A stretch of DNA of 64,000 nt from positions 7,380,429 to 7,444,428 of the forward strand of contig CM055101.1 in NCBI GenBank assembly GCA_029204225.1, given 5' to 3'. The translations under genes were made by a program, and so were the position numbers. This DNA is from Diphasiastrum complanatum. Its lineage: Eukaryota; Streptophyta; Lycopodiopsida; Lycopodiales; Lycopodiaceae. The notes under the pieces are model-generated. The model saw only the letters and a program-made list of their open reading frames with translations, did no database searches and was not told the DNA's origin. Positions 1 through 10,713 of this stretch are shown here, piece after piece (the first letter of the stretch is position 1; the number at the start of each line of letters is the position of its first letter).

Positions 1-468
1 CTACCAAGCATAACTCTAGGAAATAGACTAGGGTTTCATTTTAGGTCAAGGAGAGTGAGTTAACTTCCTTATTACATGCTGGAAATCCACCTAACTTCAA
101 GAAGGAAGTCGAATTTGGTATGTATTCCCTCTCTCCATAGTGAGAAGAGAGAAAATTTTTGGAGCTCATTGGCAATCTCAAGCTAGTTCACTATGTACAT
201 TGAGTTTTTGTGATCCAAATGAGACCAAATCAATTTCTACTTGTTTCTCAGGTTGAAGGCCGTACTACAGCCTGTAGTACACACGTGTGGTCTCGGATTT
301 CAATGTTTATCAATGCTTTTGATTGTTAGTGCTTGTTGTTTGTCAAATTGCCAATCTAGATCAACTTTTTTGTGTCTAGTTTTTTGATAGATTGTTAAGC
401 AAGCATCCAATCACTCTTGTGGATCTTTTGTAGATCCATTTATGGTCCTAAAGTACAGTACTTTCACA
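1..468 (+). repeat. Copia family A LTR, 3' portion (left part outside window)
   Basis: This matches by eye the last two thirds of the 701-bp LTR at 38370-39070, including the CACACGTGTG palindrome near 280 and the terminal ctttcaca ending at 468. No primer site follows. The next base enters copia RNase H sequence, so this is the right LTR of an element inserted into another copia element, or a solo LTR. Its left end, and so its TSD partner for ataag (469-473), is off the window. Confidence 0.85.
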
Positions 469-648
469 ATAAGTTCCTTTTCCACCTCTCTATGTGATGG
501 AGTAGTATCATGGCTTTCCAAAAAGCAAGATACCATCTCCCTATCTTCCACAGAATCTGAATACAAGGCCTTGACATCAACATGCAAGGAGGTCTTGTGG
601 CTCAAAAGGCTATTGGTGGAGCTTCATGTCATGGAGGAGGAGATCCCT
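469..648 (+). pseudogene. Copia RNase H fragment
   Basis: The plus strand encodes the typical copia RNase H stretch with DGVVSWLSKKQ, ISLSSTESEYKAL and KEVLWLKRLL, corresponding to the region just after the RT domain of copia pol. Only about 60 residues remain. The left side is cut by the family A LTR. The right side ends at a palindrome where the sequence switches to copia pol on the opposite strand. It is the remnant of an A0/A-type element and is not expressed as an enzyme. Confidence 0.8.
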
Positions 649-662
649 ATCTCCTCCTCCAT
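631..662. repeat. Perfect inverted repeat at a copia strand-switch junction
   Basis: Two 14-bp arms (ATGGAGGAGGAGAT and its exact complement) flank a 4-base centre. To the left the plus strand encodes RNase H; to the right the minus strand encodes the linker after integrase. Both contexts read MEEEI in their own sense strand, so the junction lies at a shared short sequence. Confidence 0.9.
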
Positions 663-2891
663 CCTAGCATGATCCTTGGCATCAAGATGATTAGTAGCAT
701 TATCATCCAAATCACAAGCATGTCCTTCATAAAAAATAACATCCCTACTCACTATCACCTTGCTAGTGATGGGATTGAAGACTCTATAACCTTTGCTATT
801 CTCACCATATCCCACAAATATGCTTTTGATGGATGTTGCATCATCCTTCCTTCTCTTATCCAAGGATTGGTGTACATAGCAAGTGGATCCAAAAACATCC
901 TTGAGATTGGGCTTCTCTCCAAATAGAGCTTCAAATGGTGTGATTCCTCCAATGGCTTGGTTTGGCAATCTATTGCACAAATAGTTAGCACAAGTTATTG
1001 CTTCACCTTAAAATGGTTTGGATAGAGAAGCATCTAGCCTTAAGGCCTTAGCACACTCACAAAGAGATCTATTTCTTCTCTCACTCACTCCATTTTGTTG
1101 AGGGGTGTATGGACATGACAACTCTCTCTTTATGCCATTAGAACTACAAAAGTCAGTCAACTTATTGGAGATATATTCACCTCCATTATCACTCCTTAAT
1201 ACCTTAATCTTGGTACTAAGCTGATTTTCTACCAAAGTCTTGAACTTTACAAACGAATCAAACACCATTGATTTGCTAGACAAGAGGTACATCCAACAAA
1301 ATCTAGAATAGTCATCAATGAAGATTACATAGTACTTGGCACCACCATTAGACTCATGTGAAAAACTATGAACATCCGAATGGATGAGTTCAAGAGGAGA
1401 GTTTGATCTTGATGTAGATCTTGAGAAGGGTAGTTTGTGAGTCTTTGAGAGGCTGCATGCTTCACATCTCTTCCCACACTTTGACAAATGCTTGGGGAGT
1501 CCAACTGCAAGCTCCTTTGCAACCATAGATTCCGTGGCTTTGTAGTTGGGGTGGCCCAACCTTTTGTGCCACAGTTCCACCTTTGATAACTCCACCTTTG
1601 CCAAGTTAACACTCTCCACTGCAACATTAGCATCAAGCTTAAACAATCTACCTTGCTTAAAGCCTTTGGCTATACATTCATCATTTCTAAGGATGGAACA
1701 AACTCCATGCTTAAATTGTACATCTAGGCCATTATCCATTAACTGGCCAACACTAAGTAAATTCTTGGCTAACTTAGGAACATAAAGAACATTATCAAGA
1801 TTCATCCTTTTGGATGATCCCACATACACGAGAATTGTTCCTATTCCACTTATCTTACATTCTTGACTACTTGTAGTGTAGATTGATATATGTAAATCAT
1901 TGTAAGAAAGTAAAGTGGAGAATATGTCCTTTTGATATGTCATGTGGGAACTAGCCCCACTATCAATCCACCAAGAATCATTGGTGTTGCTCTTGGATGA
2001 CGGTGGTTTGCTGGAAACCATCAAGGATGACTCTTCATCCTCCTCCTCCTCCTGATGTGCAATATTGCTTTGTTTGCTCTCTTGTGTCTTCTTCTTCTTG
2101 AGACATTCTGATGCAAAATGTCCTTTCTTTTCACAGAAAAAACATTTGTACTTGGACTTGTCTTTGATCTTGCCCTTTGAGCTTGAAGCCTCATCCTCCT
2201 CCTTGGGCTCCTTGAAGTGCTTCTTCTTGCCATTGGTCTTCTTCTTGCCTTTGAATGAGAAATTAGCTTTCTCATCACCATCCTGCAGAGAAATAGCATT
2301 CATTGTTGCATGGGTATGCATCATCCTACACTCTTCAGCCACTAATACACTATGTAGCTTTTCTATAGTAGGCAAAGTGTCTTGGATTGCAAAGCTTTGG
2401 ACCAAATTTGTAAAGCCACTCCCTAGACCATTGAGGACAATCTGAACAAGCTCATTATCTTGAATCTTCTCTCCAATGGAAGCTAACTCCCTATTGAGAG
2501 ACTTGATTCTTAGCACATAATCCTGTGCACTCTCATCACTCCTCTTCATGTTTTGTAGAACTTGATTCCTAAGCATGAGAACCCTCAAAGTGTTACTAGA
2601 CTCATAGATAGATTTTAAAGATTCCCAAGCCTCTTTAGCACTCTTACACGATGATACTTCCCTTAAAAGATCATTGCTTACATTCATCTTAATACAGTGA
2701 AGTGCAAGCCTAGACCTCTTCTTGTATCTCACGAATTCCTGTGCACCTAGAGTTTCATCTTCATCATCTATTAGAAACTCATAAAGATCCTGGAGCACCA
2801 TTAGTGACTCCATCCTCACTTTCCAAATAGCATAATTGGTAGAATTTAACCTCTCACTAGCTTCTAGAAGGTAGGCTCCCACTGATCCCAT
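649..2891 (-). pseudogene. Copia A0 gag-protease-integrase polyprotein, truncated
   Basis: This is the 5' two thirds of a copia polyprotein. The ATG at 2891 begins MGSVGAYLLEASERLN, which aligns with family A gag. In order come gag, a CCHC knuckle (CFFCEKKGHFASEC), the protease motif WWIDSGASSHM, the integrase zinc region (WHKRLGHPN...CEAC), and the integrase core with HSDVH, RSDNGGEY and a QNGVSERRN glutamate. All three acidic catalytic residues are present. A stop codon (TAA where family C has the Trp of FWGE) at 1008-1010 cuts the frame, which then continues in the same frame to about 650 (FGSTCYVH...SRDVIFYEG). The RT and RNase H that should follow are absent because the sequence flips strand at the palindrome. 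It is the closest autonomous-type relative of the non-autonomous family A elements in this window. Confidence 0.88.
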
Positions 2892-3522
2892 CTTACTAGC
2901 AAGTTCTACACAAAAGATATAGATTTGTTTGAACCTGAAACTCACAAAGGTTTCTAACTTGCAGTGTTTCACTCAAATGTTGACTTCTAATCCAACAAAT
3001 GGATTTGTAATCACAGTTCTATCACTCCCTCACAAAGCTAGAATGAAGATAAGATGAGATGAAAACTACTCTCAAGCAAATCTTGCCAATCTTGGCTATT
3101 CTTGGACAAAAACTGACTCTATCTCTCTCATTCACTTTGATGTACTTTCAAGTCCTGGTTTCCACTTTAAGAAGGTCTGAAATCAGCCTAGATTAAGTAG
3201 TTTTCATGAAACAAATTTAAAACTAATCAATGGCAAGTGATCTTGGTAGCTTATCCTAGGCTTTGCACCAAAAATTACATCAAATTGACACGAGACAAAT
3301 TTTCTATGATCCAATGAATATGGGTTATTAAATGCTGGTTCAGAGATGCCCACACGTGTGAACAATACGGATTTTGATCCTAAAAAGTTTTGGGATCAAA
3401 TTCCCTCACCAAAACCTGGATACCAGCTCGCCCTTCCAATACTAGCTTTTTGCACCAAAACCTGCTAAAACTGGATTAGATTCAAACACAGATCAATGGC
3501 CTTGTACTTGGCTCTGATACCA
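2892..3522 (-). other. A0 leader and Met-tRNA primer binding site
   Basis: This is the untranslated leader between LTR and gag. The primer binding site is at 3510-3522 on the minus strand (TGGTATCAGAGCC), directly next to the LTR. The gag-proximal leader unit that is duplicated in family A is present only once here (about 2930-3110). Confidence 0.85.
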
Positions 3523-4211
3523 TGTGAAAAGTACAGTACTAAGGACCATAAATGGATCTTTGAATGATCCACAAGGTGATTGTATGCTTGTTAAACAATC
3601 TATCAGAAACTAGTCATCAGAAAACAAGATCTAGTTTAGCAGCTTGATAGGAAACAAGTAGAGACAATCAAAGCATTGATCAATTAGTGTAATCCAACTC
3701 CACACGTGTGGAAATAAGGCTGTAGTACGGCCTATAGACAGTGTTTACAAAGTGCCAAAGCTGGGTTTCATTGGAAATCAAGAGTAATCACCATACAATG
3801 AGGAAACTCGAGTTTCTCCTTGAGGCTCCAAAAAGTTTCTATCTTCTCACTATGGAGAATGGAAATACATAGTAAAACACACTTCCTTTGCTGAGTTAGG
3901 TGAAAATCCAACATGTAATAAGGAAGTAGACTCCACTTTCTTGCCCTAATGTGAAAACCCTAGCCTAGATCCAAGAGTCATGTTTGGTAGGTGCATGATA
4001 GGTACAAATCTCATCATAAATCATGGTCTAGATCCTACAAAGTAGGAATCACTACCAAATGGACACAACCACTCCTCTTGACTCGTGGTAACCTACTTTA
4101 GGTGTGTCTGTACAAGTGGCACTTTGGCCATTCAAGTAACCAACAAACAATATTGACAAAATGTACAATATTCTACATGGCTAGATTCACCAATGTAGGC
4201 AATTTTTCACA
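3523..4211 (-). repeat. 5' LTR of copia A0
   Basis: This 689-bp LTR runs TGTG...CACA, bounded by the primer site at 3522. It is diverged from but alignable with the family A LTR along its whole length and shares the CACACGTGTG palindrome (3701-3710). The bases after it are tagac. The matching 3' end is lost in the rearrangement, so no TSD can be confirmed. Confidence 0.88.
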
Positions 4212-4659
4212 TAGACCATACCATACTTACAATTATGTGAATATTGGTTCTCTTATTTCATATGACCTTTTGTCCATTCAACAACTGTACATTAATGAAA
4301 AATTCTTAGAATATACATATGTAGCCCTCTCACTAACATTCCCTTCTACCGAGATGTCTGAAATCTTGTCCGAGGATAGTTGGTACACTCATCTTGAGAA
4401 TAATGCATTGATCGACAACCCCCTTGCACCATTGGAAAATTAAGGAATGGGAGGTTATTCGAGTCTATCATTCCAGGAAGATTATAACCAGAAGAATAAT
4501 TATTACCTTGCTATAAAAGGGATGACCTTAGAGCAAGTCAATAAAGAAAATGAAACCCGAGCAAAGGCTATTTTCCATAAAAAGCCAGCCAGTAGGAAGC
4601 GACAGAGAAGAATGTAAGCAAATTGTTTGCGAGCCACTACACAACTGAGGAAGGGGATA
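4212..4659 (+). pseudogene. Unrecognised coding remnant ahead of a Ty3 LTR
   Basis: A reading frame runs to a stop near 4441 and after it a similar-looking peptide (GMGGYSSLSFQEDYNQK, then basic KKPASRKRQRRM) runs to about 4618, as if one ORF were split by a stop. It has no motif I recognise. It is followed by a purine-rich tract (gaggaagggga, 4647-4657) directly before an LTR starting TGTGG, so it is probably the 3' end of a Ty3 F element's internal region. Confidence 0.4.
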
Positions 4660-5422
4660 TGTGGAGCCTCATGATCCCACATTATCCAAAATTATTGTTT
4701 ATATTGTAAATGTTTTCAATTTTCATACATGTAAATGTGCTATAGTGCCTAAATTCATGTAAAGGCCTATTTGCACCTGGTAAATTCATATTTAGGCTAG
4801 AACTCGCGACGTTTTGTCCGACGTTCTATAGAGACGCAGTAGCGGATCCCAACCGACATCTTAACGGTTGGTAAACGACATTGAGGCCAGTGAGCAACAA
4901 TTCTGACTAATGTGTGCAGGGAATTAGCCGAAGCTATTAAGCATAACCTTAAGCAGAAGTTCTTTAAATCTTGAATGAGCTATGTGTTCAAATAATGAAC
5001 TTGTTTGATGCTCTATTATGTTTGCTTCCTATGATAAGAACTAATTCACTGTATTCGATTAAGAGGGACCATTAGCCAATACGATTTTGTTTGATGAATC
5101 TATTTGCTAGTTGCTTTCTAATTTCATTGCTTACTGATATTTGAAGAGCCTAAAAGATAAAGTAATCTTTATAATCACAGACCTTGAACAAATTGTTTCA
5201 CAATTGGTGTTCCTGAATGCCAATTTATCCAAATATCTTTGGATAACTAGATATGTTGCTATAGTATTCACTGTGAATATTACACATCACAATTCATTTA
5301 CCATCTTACATACACTTATCATACAAAAGATGAGATTATTCTCTCTCTTGGGGAACGATCAAACCTTTTATACTACTTAATTCATTGATTTTGTGGAAAT
5401 CTATAACGACTAGGCCACCACA
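4660..5422 (+). repeat. Ty3 family F LTR
   Basis: The LTR begins TGTGG and ends CCACA. A purine tract precedes it and a Ty3-type primer site follows it. The reverse complement of its 3' 600 or so bases recurs at 55036-55921. The copy there is longer in the middle, so this one carries an internal deletion of roughly 250 bp. Having a PPT on one side and a PBS on the other suggests a tandem arrangement sharing one LTR. Confidence 0.75.
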
Positions 5423-5427
5423 TAATT

Positions 5428-5445
5428 TGGTGTCGTTGCCAGGGA
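5428..5445 (+). other. Ty3 F primer binding site
   Basis: TGGTGTCGTTGCCAGGGA lies six bases after the LTR end and resembles the TGGCGCCGTTGCCGGGGA site of family G in this window (three substitutions). I did not assign the tRNA. Confidence 0.7.
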
Positions 5446-5490
5446 GATGAATTTAATCTTTTGCAATATTGAATCTTTCTCATGTAACAC

Positions 5491-5913
5491 ATGCCAAGAA
5501 CATACTCTCAAGCAACTATTGAACAGAAACGTTTGGAGCATGCACAAAGATTAGAAGCATATAGGAAATCTAAACACTACTACAACATTTGTAGATTCAT
5601 TTGAGAAAAGATTCATTAAAACACCAAGTTCTACAGATTCATTAGAATCAAATTCGTCTAATTCCACTTCCAAACCAAGTTCAGAATCAAAATCTTTTTC
5701 ATCAGAACCATCATCTGAAAGTAGTCTAGATCTTGATCCTCCAAGTCCACCTAGTTCACCACCACCTGATAATATGACTAACCCAACGCCACCCACATCT
5801 ATAAAAATCAGATAGGATTTCTTTAAGGGATTATCATCTGAAGATGTGGACAATTATTTGTCACAGTTTGAATCTATTATCATAGCAAATAAAGAACAGA
5901 ATGACCAATTTGG
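5491..5913 (+). pseudogene. Ty3 F gag, N-terminal fragment
   Basis: The ATG at 5491 begins MPRTYSQATIEQKRLEHAQR. After a frame change near 5570 a Ser/Pro-rich spacer follows, then a capsid-type start (DFFKGLSSEDVDNYLSQFE) preceded by an in-frame TAG near 5814. This layout, with a basic N-terminus, disordered Ser/Pro linker and the FKGL...FE capsid entry, fits plant Ty3 gag. The sequence breaks off near 5913 into unrelated DNA, so it is a truncated and frameshifted remnant. Confidence 0.6.
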
Positions 5914-6544
5914 TGTCATGTAGAGAAAGTTATGGCCGTCCGAAGTTTGGCAATTTTTGAACTAAAATCTGCAAAATTTCGGAATTGTTCTGATACATGC
6001 ATGCTTGTAAATCAGTATAGTGCTTTCCTGATGACGAAAATCTATGGATAGACCTATATGCATGCATAAATGCATGTTGCATGCGTAACCAGTGACTTTG
6101 ATCAGTAGAATTCTTGCATATACCTATTTTTAGCAATTCTAGATCAAAAGCAGATTTCCTAGCAACTAGGCCATTTACAAAAAAATTTTAATTTATTGAA
6201 AAAGTCTCAGCATGTCAAGTTAGTTCCATGCAGGATCTTTCGAAATGATATTGATTTGAGACAATATCTGTGTTTATGCAAAATCGATCTATTTAATCGA
6301 TTTTCACAGTTAGTCCATTTCGAACGGACAAAAATTTTAATTTTTTGTAAAAGTTAGTGGTTGGTCATAAAAAGTTGTTGTTGCTTAATTTGTTCAAATA
6401 TTGGTTTTGCGAAAGTTTGCACAAACAAGTGAAAGACCTTGCTGAATAATATCAGTCAGTTATAAAGGTTTTGAGCGTTTCACTTATTAGTTGATGATTG
6501 GATCTCGAATAATTTAAGCAAATTTTGCATGTTAGGAAATCAGT
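5914..6544. other. AT-rich DNA of unknown origin
   Basis: There is no coding frame, LTR end or primer site that I can support. It contains clustered ATGCATG-type words (near 5997, 6058 and 6068). It may be the leader of whatever element supplies the short ORF that follows. Confidence 0.3.
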
Positions 6545-6751
6545 ATGGCAGACGATAATGAAAATGCAGCTCTCGATGGTCAGGTGCCAATGCCTTCCTA
6601 TCTGCAAATTTGCCAGTCATTAAGCCAAGCGCTTAATGAGATAAACAACAGGAACACTTTACATGATCAACAAATGGAAGTACTGTTAAATCAAGTGAGA
6701 GCTTTGTCTGTTTCGAATTTGGGCTTTCAGCCTGAACCTACAAGAATTTGA
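6545..6751 (+). CDS. 68-residue hypothetical ORF
   Basis: The frame reads MADDNENAALDGQVPMP and continues with a Gln/Leu-rich segment (QICQSLSQALNEINN, QQMEVLLNQVRAL) that could form a short amphipathic helix or coiled coil. It stops 28 bases before the LTR of Ty3 G#1. It resembles the start of a Ty3 gag in composition only. I do not recognise it. It may be the 5' end of a gag gene cut by the G#1 insertion. Confidence 0.3.
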   Translation: MADDNENAALDGQVPMPSYLQICQSLSQALNEINNRNTLHDQQMEVLLNQVRALSVSNLGFQPEPTRI

Positions 6752-6779
6752 TCATGAGATCCGATATGTCGAGGGCAGC

Positions 6780-7593
6780 TGCTGGGGGTATTCCCAACAA
6801 AGTATAAATATATAAAATCATCCAATAAAATGTGTTGCGAGGGCATGGCATCCTGCGTGTATAAGCCCATGGCACAATGAGCACACAAGTGAAGTTGTAA
6901 ATAAAATAATAGACTTGGGCCCTTTGTAATTAAAATAAAACTTGAGACCCAAAGTCAATTCTAAACTTAGAGTTTACTTTTTAGAGTTGGGTCCAATTTT
7001 GGACTCACATGAATCTTGTGATTTCCAATGTACTTTTTGTGGACCCTTGGATAAAGTTGGGTCCAAAATGAATGGATAGGATCAATTTGAATATTAGCCA
7101 ATAGGATTGAGGGGCACGGGCCTTCCCCATTTTATAAAAAGGCACCATTTGTACACTATTTTCATGCTTAATATAGAGGAGGAGACTCTACCATTTTGAG
7201 AGCTCAAGCATCCTCATTTGCTAATCAATCTTGCTTATGCTAATGTTGTGATTGCCTGTTATTTTCATTTCTCATGCTTTTTGGTTATGCTAGTTAAGGT
7301 TTTTCCATAAGCAATGACATTGAGCATTTGACCTAACCTCCATCTCATCTCTCTCTTTCTCTCTTCTCTTCTCTCTTCCTCTCCTTTGTTATCCCTTTCC
7401 TTCACCCAAATCATGATGAATGTTAGAGTAGAGGCGTAGAGTTAAGGGAGAGTAGTGTTAGTGGTGAATAGAGTTAGGGAGGAAGTAGGAAACTAACTAA
7501 AATTAGCATCTATGCATAGTTAGGTACCTATCCAGTGATCTAACCTTTGTTGATAGGCGGGAGGGGTATACTACACAGATCTATGACCCTACA
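6780..7593 (+). repeat. 5' LTR of Ty3 element G#1
   Basis: This 814-bp LTR starts TGCTGGGGGTATTCCCAACA, itself nearly palindromic, and ends CCCTACA one base before the primer site. The same LTR recurs inverted at 25794-26619. A TATA-like tataaaaagg lies near 7133, with a CT-rich stretch downstream near 7340-7390. Confidence 0.9.
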
Positions 7594-7594
7594 G

Positions 7595-7612
7595 TGGCGC
7601 CGTTGCCGGGGA
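7595..7612 (+). other. Primer binding site of Ty3 G#1
   Basis: TGGCGCCGTTGCCGGGGA, one base after the LTR. This is a widespread plant Ty3 (Tat/Athila-like) primer-site sequence. The tRNA was not identified here. Confidence 0.85.
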
Positions 7613-7644
7613 TAAGTTTTCACTAACTAGTTTAACTGCATATT

Positions 7645-8345
7645 TGTGAAAGTAATGTACTTTAGGACCATAAATGGATCTACAAAAGATCCACAAGAGT
7701 GATTGGATGCTTGCTTAACAATCTATCAAAAAACTAGACACAAAAAAGTTGATCTAGATTGGCAATTTGACAAACAACAAGCATTAACAATCAAAAGCAT
7801 TGATAAACATTGAAATCTGAGCCCACACGTGTGTACTACAGGCTTTAGTATGGACTTCAACCTGAGAAACAAGTATAAATTGATTTGGTTTCATTTGGAT
7901 CACAAAAACTCAATGTACATAGTGAACTAGCTTGAGATTGCCAATGAGCTCCAAAAATTTTCTATCTTCTCACTATGGAGAGAGGGAATAAATACCAAAT
8001 TCGACTTCCTTCTTGAAGTTAGGTGGATTTCCAGCATGTAATAAGGAAGTTAACTCACTCTCCTTGACCTAAAATGAAATCCTAGTCTATTTCCTAGAGT
8101 TATGCTTGGTAGGTAGCTAGTTGGTCAAATTTTCACCTTAAACTTAGGTGTAGGTCCTATAAAGTAGGGATGACCACCAAATAGACATGACCAACTCTCT
8201 TGACTTGACCTAACCTACATTATGATGGGTTTCCCATGTGGCATCATGGCCTCACATGTGTGGGACCCACTTGTGTGCACAATTTACACTATTCTACATG
8301 GTTTTTGATCAAGCTAGATTTGCCAATTTTTGGCAATTCTTCACA
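7645..8345 (-). repeat. 3' LTR of copia A#1
   Basis: 701 bp, TGTG...CACA, adjacent to the purine tract at 8346-8360. It contains CACACGTGTG at 7824-7833. Confidence 0.95.
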
Positions 8346-8555
8346 CTCCTCCTCAAATTTGGCTTGATCTATTTACAACTCTCTTGATAGATTAATGAAA
8401 GCTTTTAGAAGTGTCTAAAAAATCCAGCTACAAAGAAGGAACTTTTGAGACTCCAATAGAGAATGATGTCCATGAAGGATCTTTCACCACCTCTTAGAGG
8501 ATCCCTTACAAGATGTTCCATAAATGTGTCTATATACATGTAGCACACTTCAAAA

Positions 8556-10691
8556 CTAAACATCATGCCAAGCCATGGATTCCAAGGCATTTTGTGCACT
8601 TGAAGATACATCAATTAAAATATTAAGTGCATAAATAATGTTGCCAAAGACAACTTGCCTTGCTTGATCCATATGATTGAGCCTTGATGGCTCCATCTTG
8701 ATACTCAAGATTCTTCTTGGAGTCCTCGGGTCTTGAGCTTGCTCCTCCACTTGACTTGACTCCAAACCATCAATGAATTGAATAAGGTGTTGATCCAAAG
8801 GTGCTTCTTCAAGTTTACAAATCTTCCACTCTTGAAAGATCACATTTCCACCATTGACAAATTCTTTGGCTGAAAACAAGTAGATTCTACAATCTCTACT
8901 TGAAGAGCAAAACACTACCATTATTCCTATCATTGAAATAGGATAATCTTTGGTCCTTACATTGGAATGATCATGCACAAAGCATGTGGACACAAAGATT
9001 TCCAAAGCAAATGATGTTTCATCTTTTATGACTCTATTCAAACTATTACAAAAATAGTTATCCAATGAAATTGCTTTATCAACAACAAATGTAGATTTCA
9101 AAGCATCCCATTTCATTGTCTTGTCATACAAAGTAATAAACACCATGGATCTTAAAGATAAGAAACAAGTCACCTCATGTCTACTACTACTTTCCAAAAA
9201 GTATTCAAAGATAGTAGACTCTCCAATGCTCACCACCCTTGCAAGATGCACACTTGAATGGACAATTTGCATTGTCATTGAGGAATCCCTTGGAACTCTC
9301 ATGCTTTGAGGCTGATCCTCAAGATCTTCCTCCTTTTGATGCTCCTCCTCAATGCAAGCAAAATCACACTTTGCCAAGATCTCCTCTTGAGTGATCTCCT
9401 CCTTTGCCAAGCTCATTCTTTCAAAAGCAACACTAGCTTCCAACTTAAACAATCTTCCATGTTTAAATCCCTTTGCAATGCAAACATCATTCTTCAAGAT
9501 GAAGCAAACACCATGCTTAAAGTGGACATCCAAACCACTTTCTAAGAGTAGACCAACACTAAGCATATTCTTGGTGATTGATGGTACATAAAGGACATTT
9601 TCTAGATCCATGCATTTTGAGGATTCTAGACACAAAGATATGGTGCCAACACCATCTATCCTACACTCTTCATCATTTGCAGTAAAGACAAACTTTTTAG
9701 CATCATTTAATGAGTGTAAGGTTGAGAAAAAGTCCTTTTCACAAGACATGTGGGAGCTAGCCCCACTGTCGATCCACCAATTGTCTCTTGAATTGCTATT
9801 GCTTGTTGGTGAGGATGTAGATGCCATCAAGAATACATCTACTTCATCCTCCTCCTCCTCCTTTGCAAGGTTTCCTTGTTTGTCCTCCTCCACTTGTGCT
9901 CTTAGCCTCTTGTAGCATTCAGATGCATAATGCCCCTTCTTTCCACAAAAGAACCATTTTTGCTTTGACTTGTCCTTTGAGCTTGATGCATCATCCTCTT
10001 CTTTGTCCTCCTTTGGATGCTTCTTCTTTCCATTGGTCTTATTTTTGCCCTTGAATGAGAAATTGGCTTTCTCATCACCATCCTGCAACGACAAGGAACT
10101 CATCCTAGATTTTGCATGGAGCATCCTACAGTCTTCAGCCACTAATACACTGTGAAGTTTTTCTATAGTTGGCAAAGTGTCTTGGATGGCAAAACTTTGG
10201 ACCAAATTTGCAAAGTCATCTCCTAGACCATTAAGGACAATTTGTACAAGCTCTCCATCATGAATCTTCTCTCCAATGGAAGCCAACTCCCTATTTAGAG
10301 ACTTGATTCTGAGTACATAATCCTGTGCACTCTCCTCACTTCTCCTCATGCTTTGCAAAATTTGATTTCTAAGCATAAGAACTCTAGAAGTGTTGCTAGA
10401 CTCATAGATTGATTTTAAAGACTCCCAAGCCTCTTTAGCATTAGTACAAGCTGATACTTCTCTCAACAAATCATTGCTCACATTTATCTTCACACAATGA
10501 AGTGCAAGCCTAGATCTCTTCTTGTATCTAGCTAACTCCTGTGCACCTAGAGGTTCATCTTCATCTTCAATCAAGAACTCATAAAGGTCTTGGAGCACCA
10601 AGAGTGACTCCATCCTAACCTTCCAAATAGCATAATTTGTAGAATTCAACCTCTCACTAGCTTCTAGAAGGTATGCTCCAGCAGATCCCAC
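8556..10691 (-). CDS. Gag-protease-degenerate-integrase polyprotein of copia A#1
   Basis: A single open frame of about 710 residues. From the family start (position 10691) gag covers about residues 1-250, followed by a zinc knuckle, the protease motif WWIDSGASSHM, and the protease tail (LYVPSITKNMLSVGLLLESGLDVHFKHGV). The rest aligns with integrase and the linker before RT: VHSSVH sits where HSDVH belongs, SMVFITLY where SMVFDSF belongs, then FVSTCFVHDH, GNVIFQEWK and TPRRILSIKMEPSRL. The catalytic Asp residues and the DNGGEY motif are gone and the RT core is deleted, yet the frame stays open. The family ATG is GTG here, so the first in-frame ATG would start inside gag at RMESL. The first knuckle Cys is Trp (KWFFCGKKGH). 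The protein may still make particles and protease; polymerisation and integration must come from elsewhere. Confidence 0.85.
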   Translation of the reverse strand: MGSAGAYLLEASERLNSTNYAIWKVRMESLLVLQDLYEFLIEDEDEPLGAQELARYKKRSRLALHCVKINVSNDLLREVSACTNAKEAWESLKSIYESSNTSRVLMLRNQILQSMRRSEESAQDYVLRIKSLNRELASIGEKIHDGELVQIVLNGLGDDFANLVQSFAIQDTLPTIEKLHSVLVAEDCRMLHAKSRMSSLSLQDGDEKANFSFKGKNKTNGKKKHPKEDKEEDDASSSKDKSKQKWFFCGKKGHYASECYKRLRAQVEEDKQGNLAKEEEEDEVDVFLMASTSSPTSNSNSRDNWWIDSGASSHMSCEKDFFSTLHSLNDAKKFVFTANDEECRIDGVGTISLCLESSKCMDLENVLYVPSITKNMLSVGLLLESGLDVHFKHGVCFILKNDVCIAKGFKHGRLFKLEASVAFERMSLAKEEITQEEILAKCDFACIEEEHQKEEDLEDQPQSMRVPRDSSMTMQIVHSSVHLARVVSIGESTIFEYFLESSSRHEVTCFLSLRSMVFITLYDKTMKWDALKSTFVVDKAISLDNYFCNSLNRVIKDETSFALEIFVSTCFVHDHSNVRTKDYPISMIGIMVVFCSSSRDCRIYLFSAKEFVNGGNVIFQEWKICKLEEAPLDQHLIQFIDGLESSQVEEQAQDPRTPRRILSIKMEPSRLNHMDQARQVVFGNIIYALNILIDVSSSAQNALESMAWHDV

Positions 10692-10713
10692 CTTACTAGT
10701 GACTTCTACAAAC

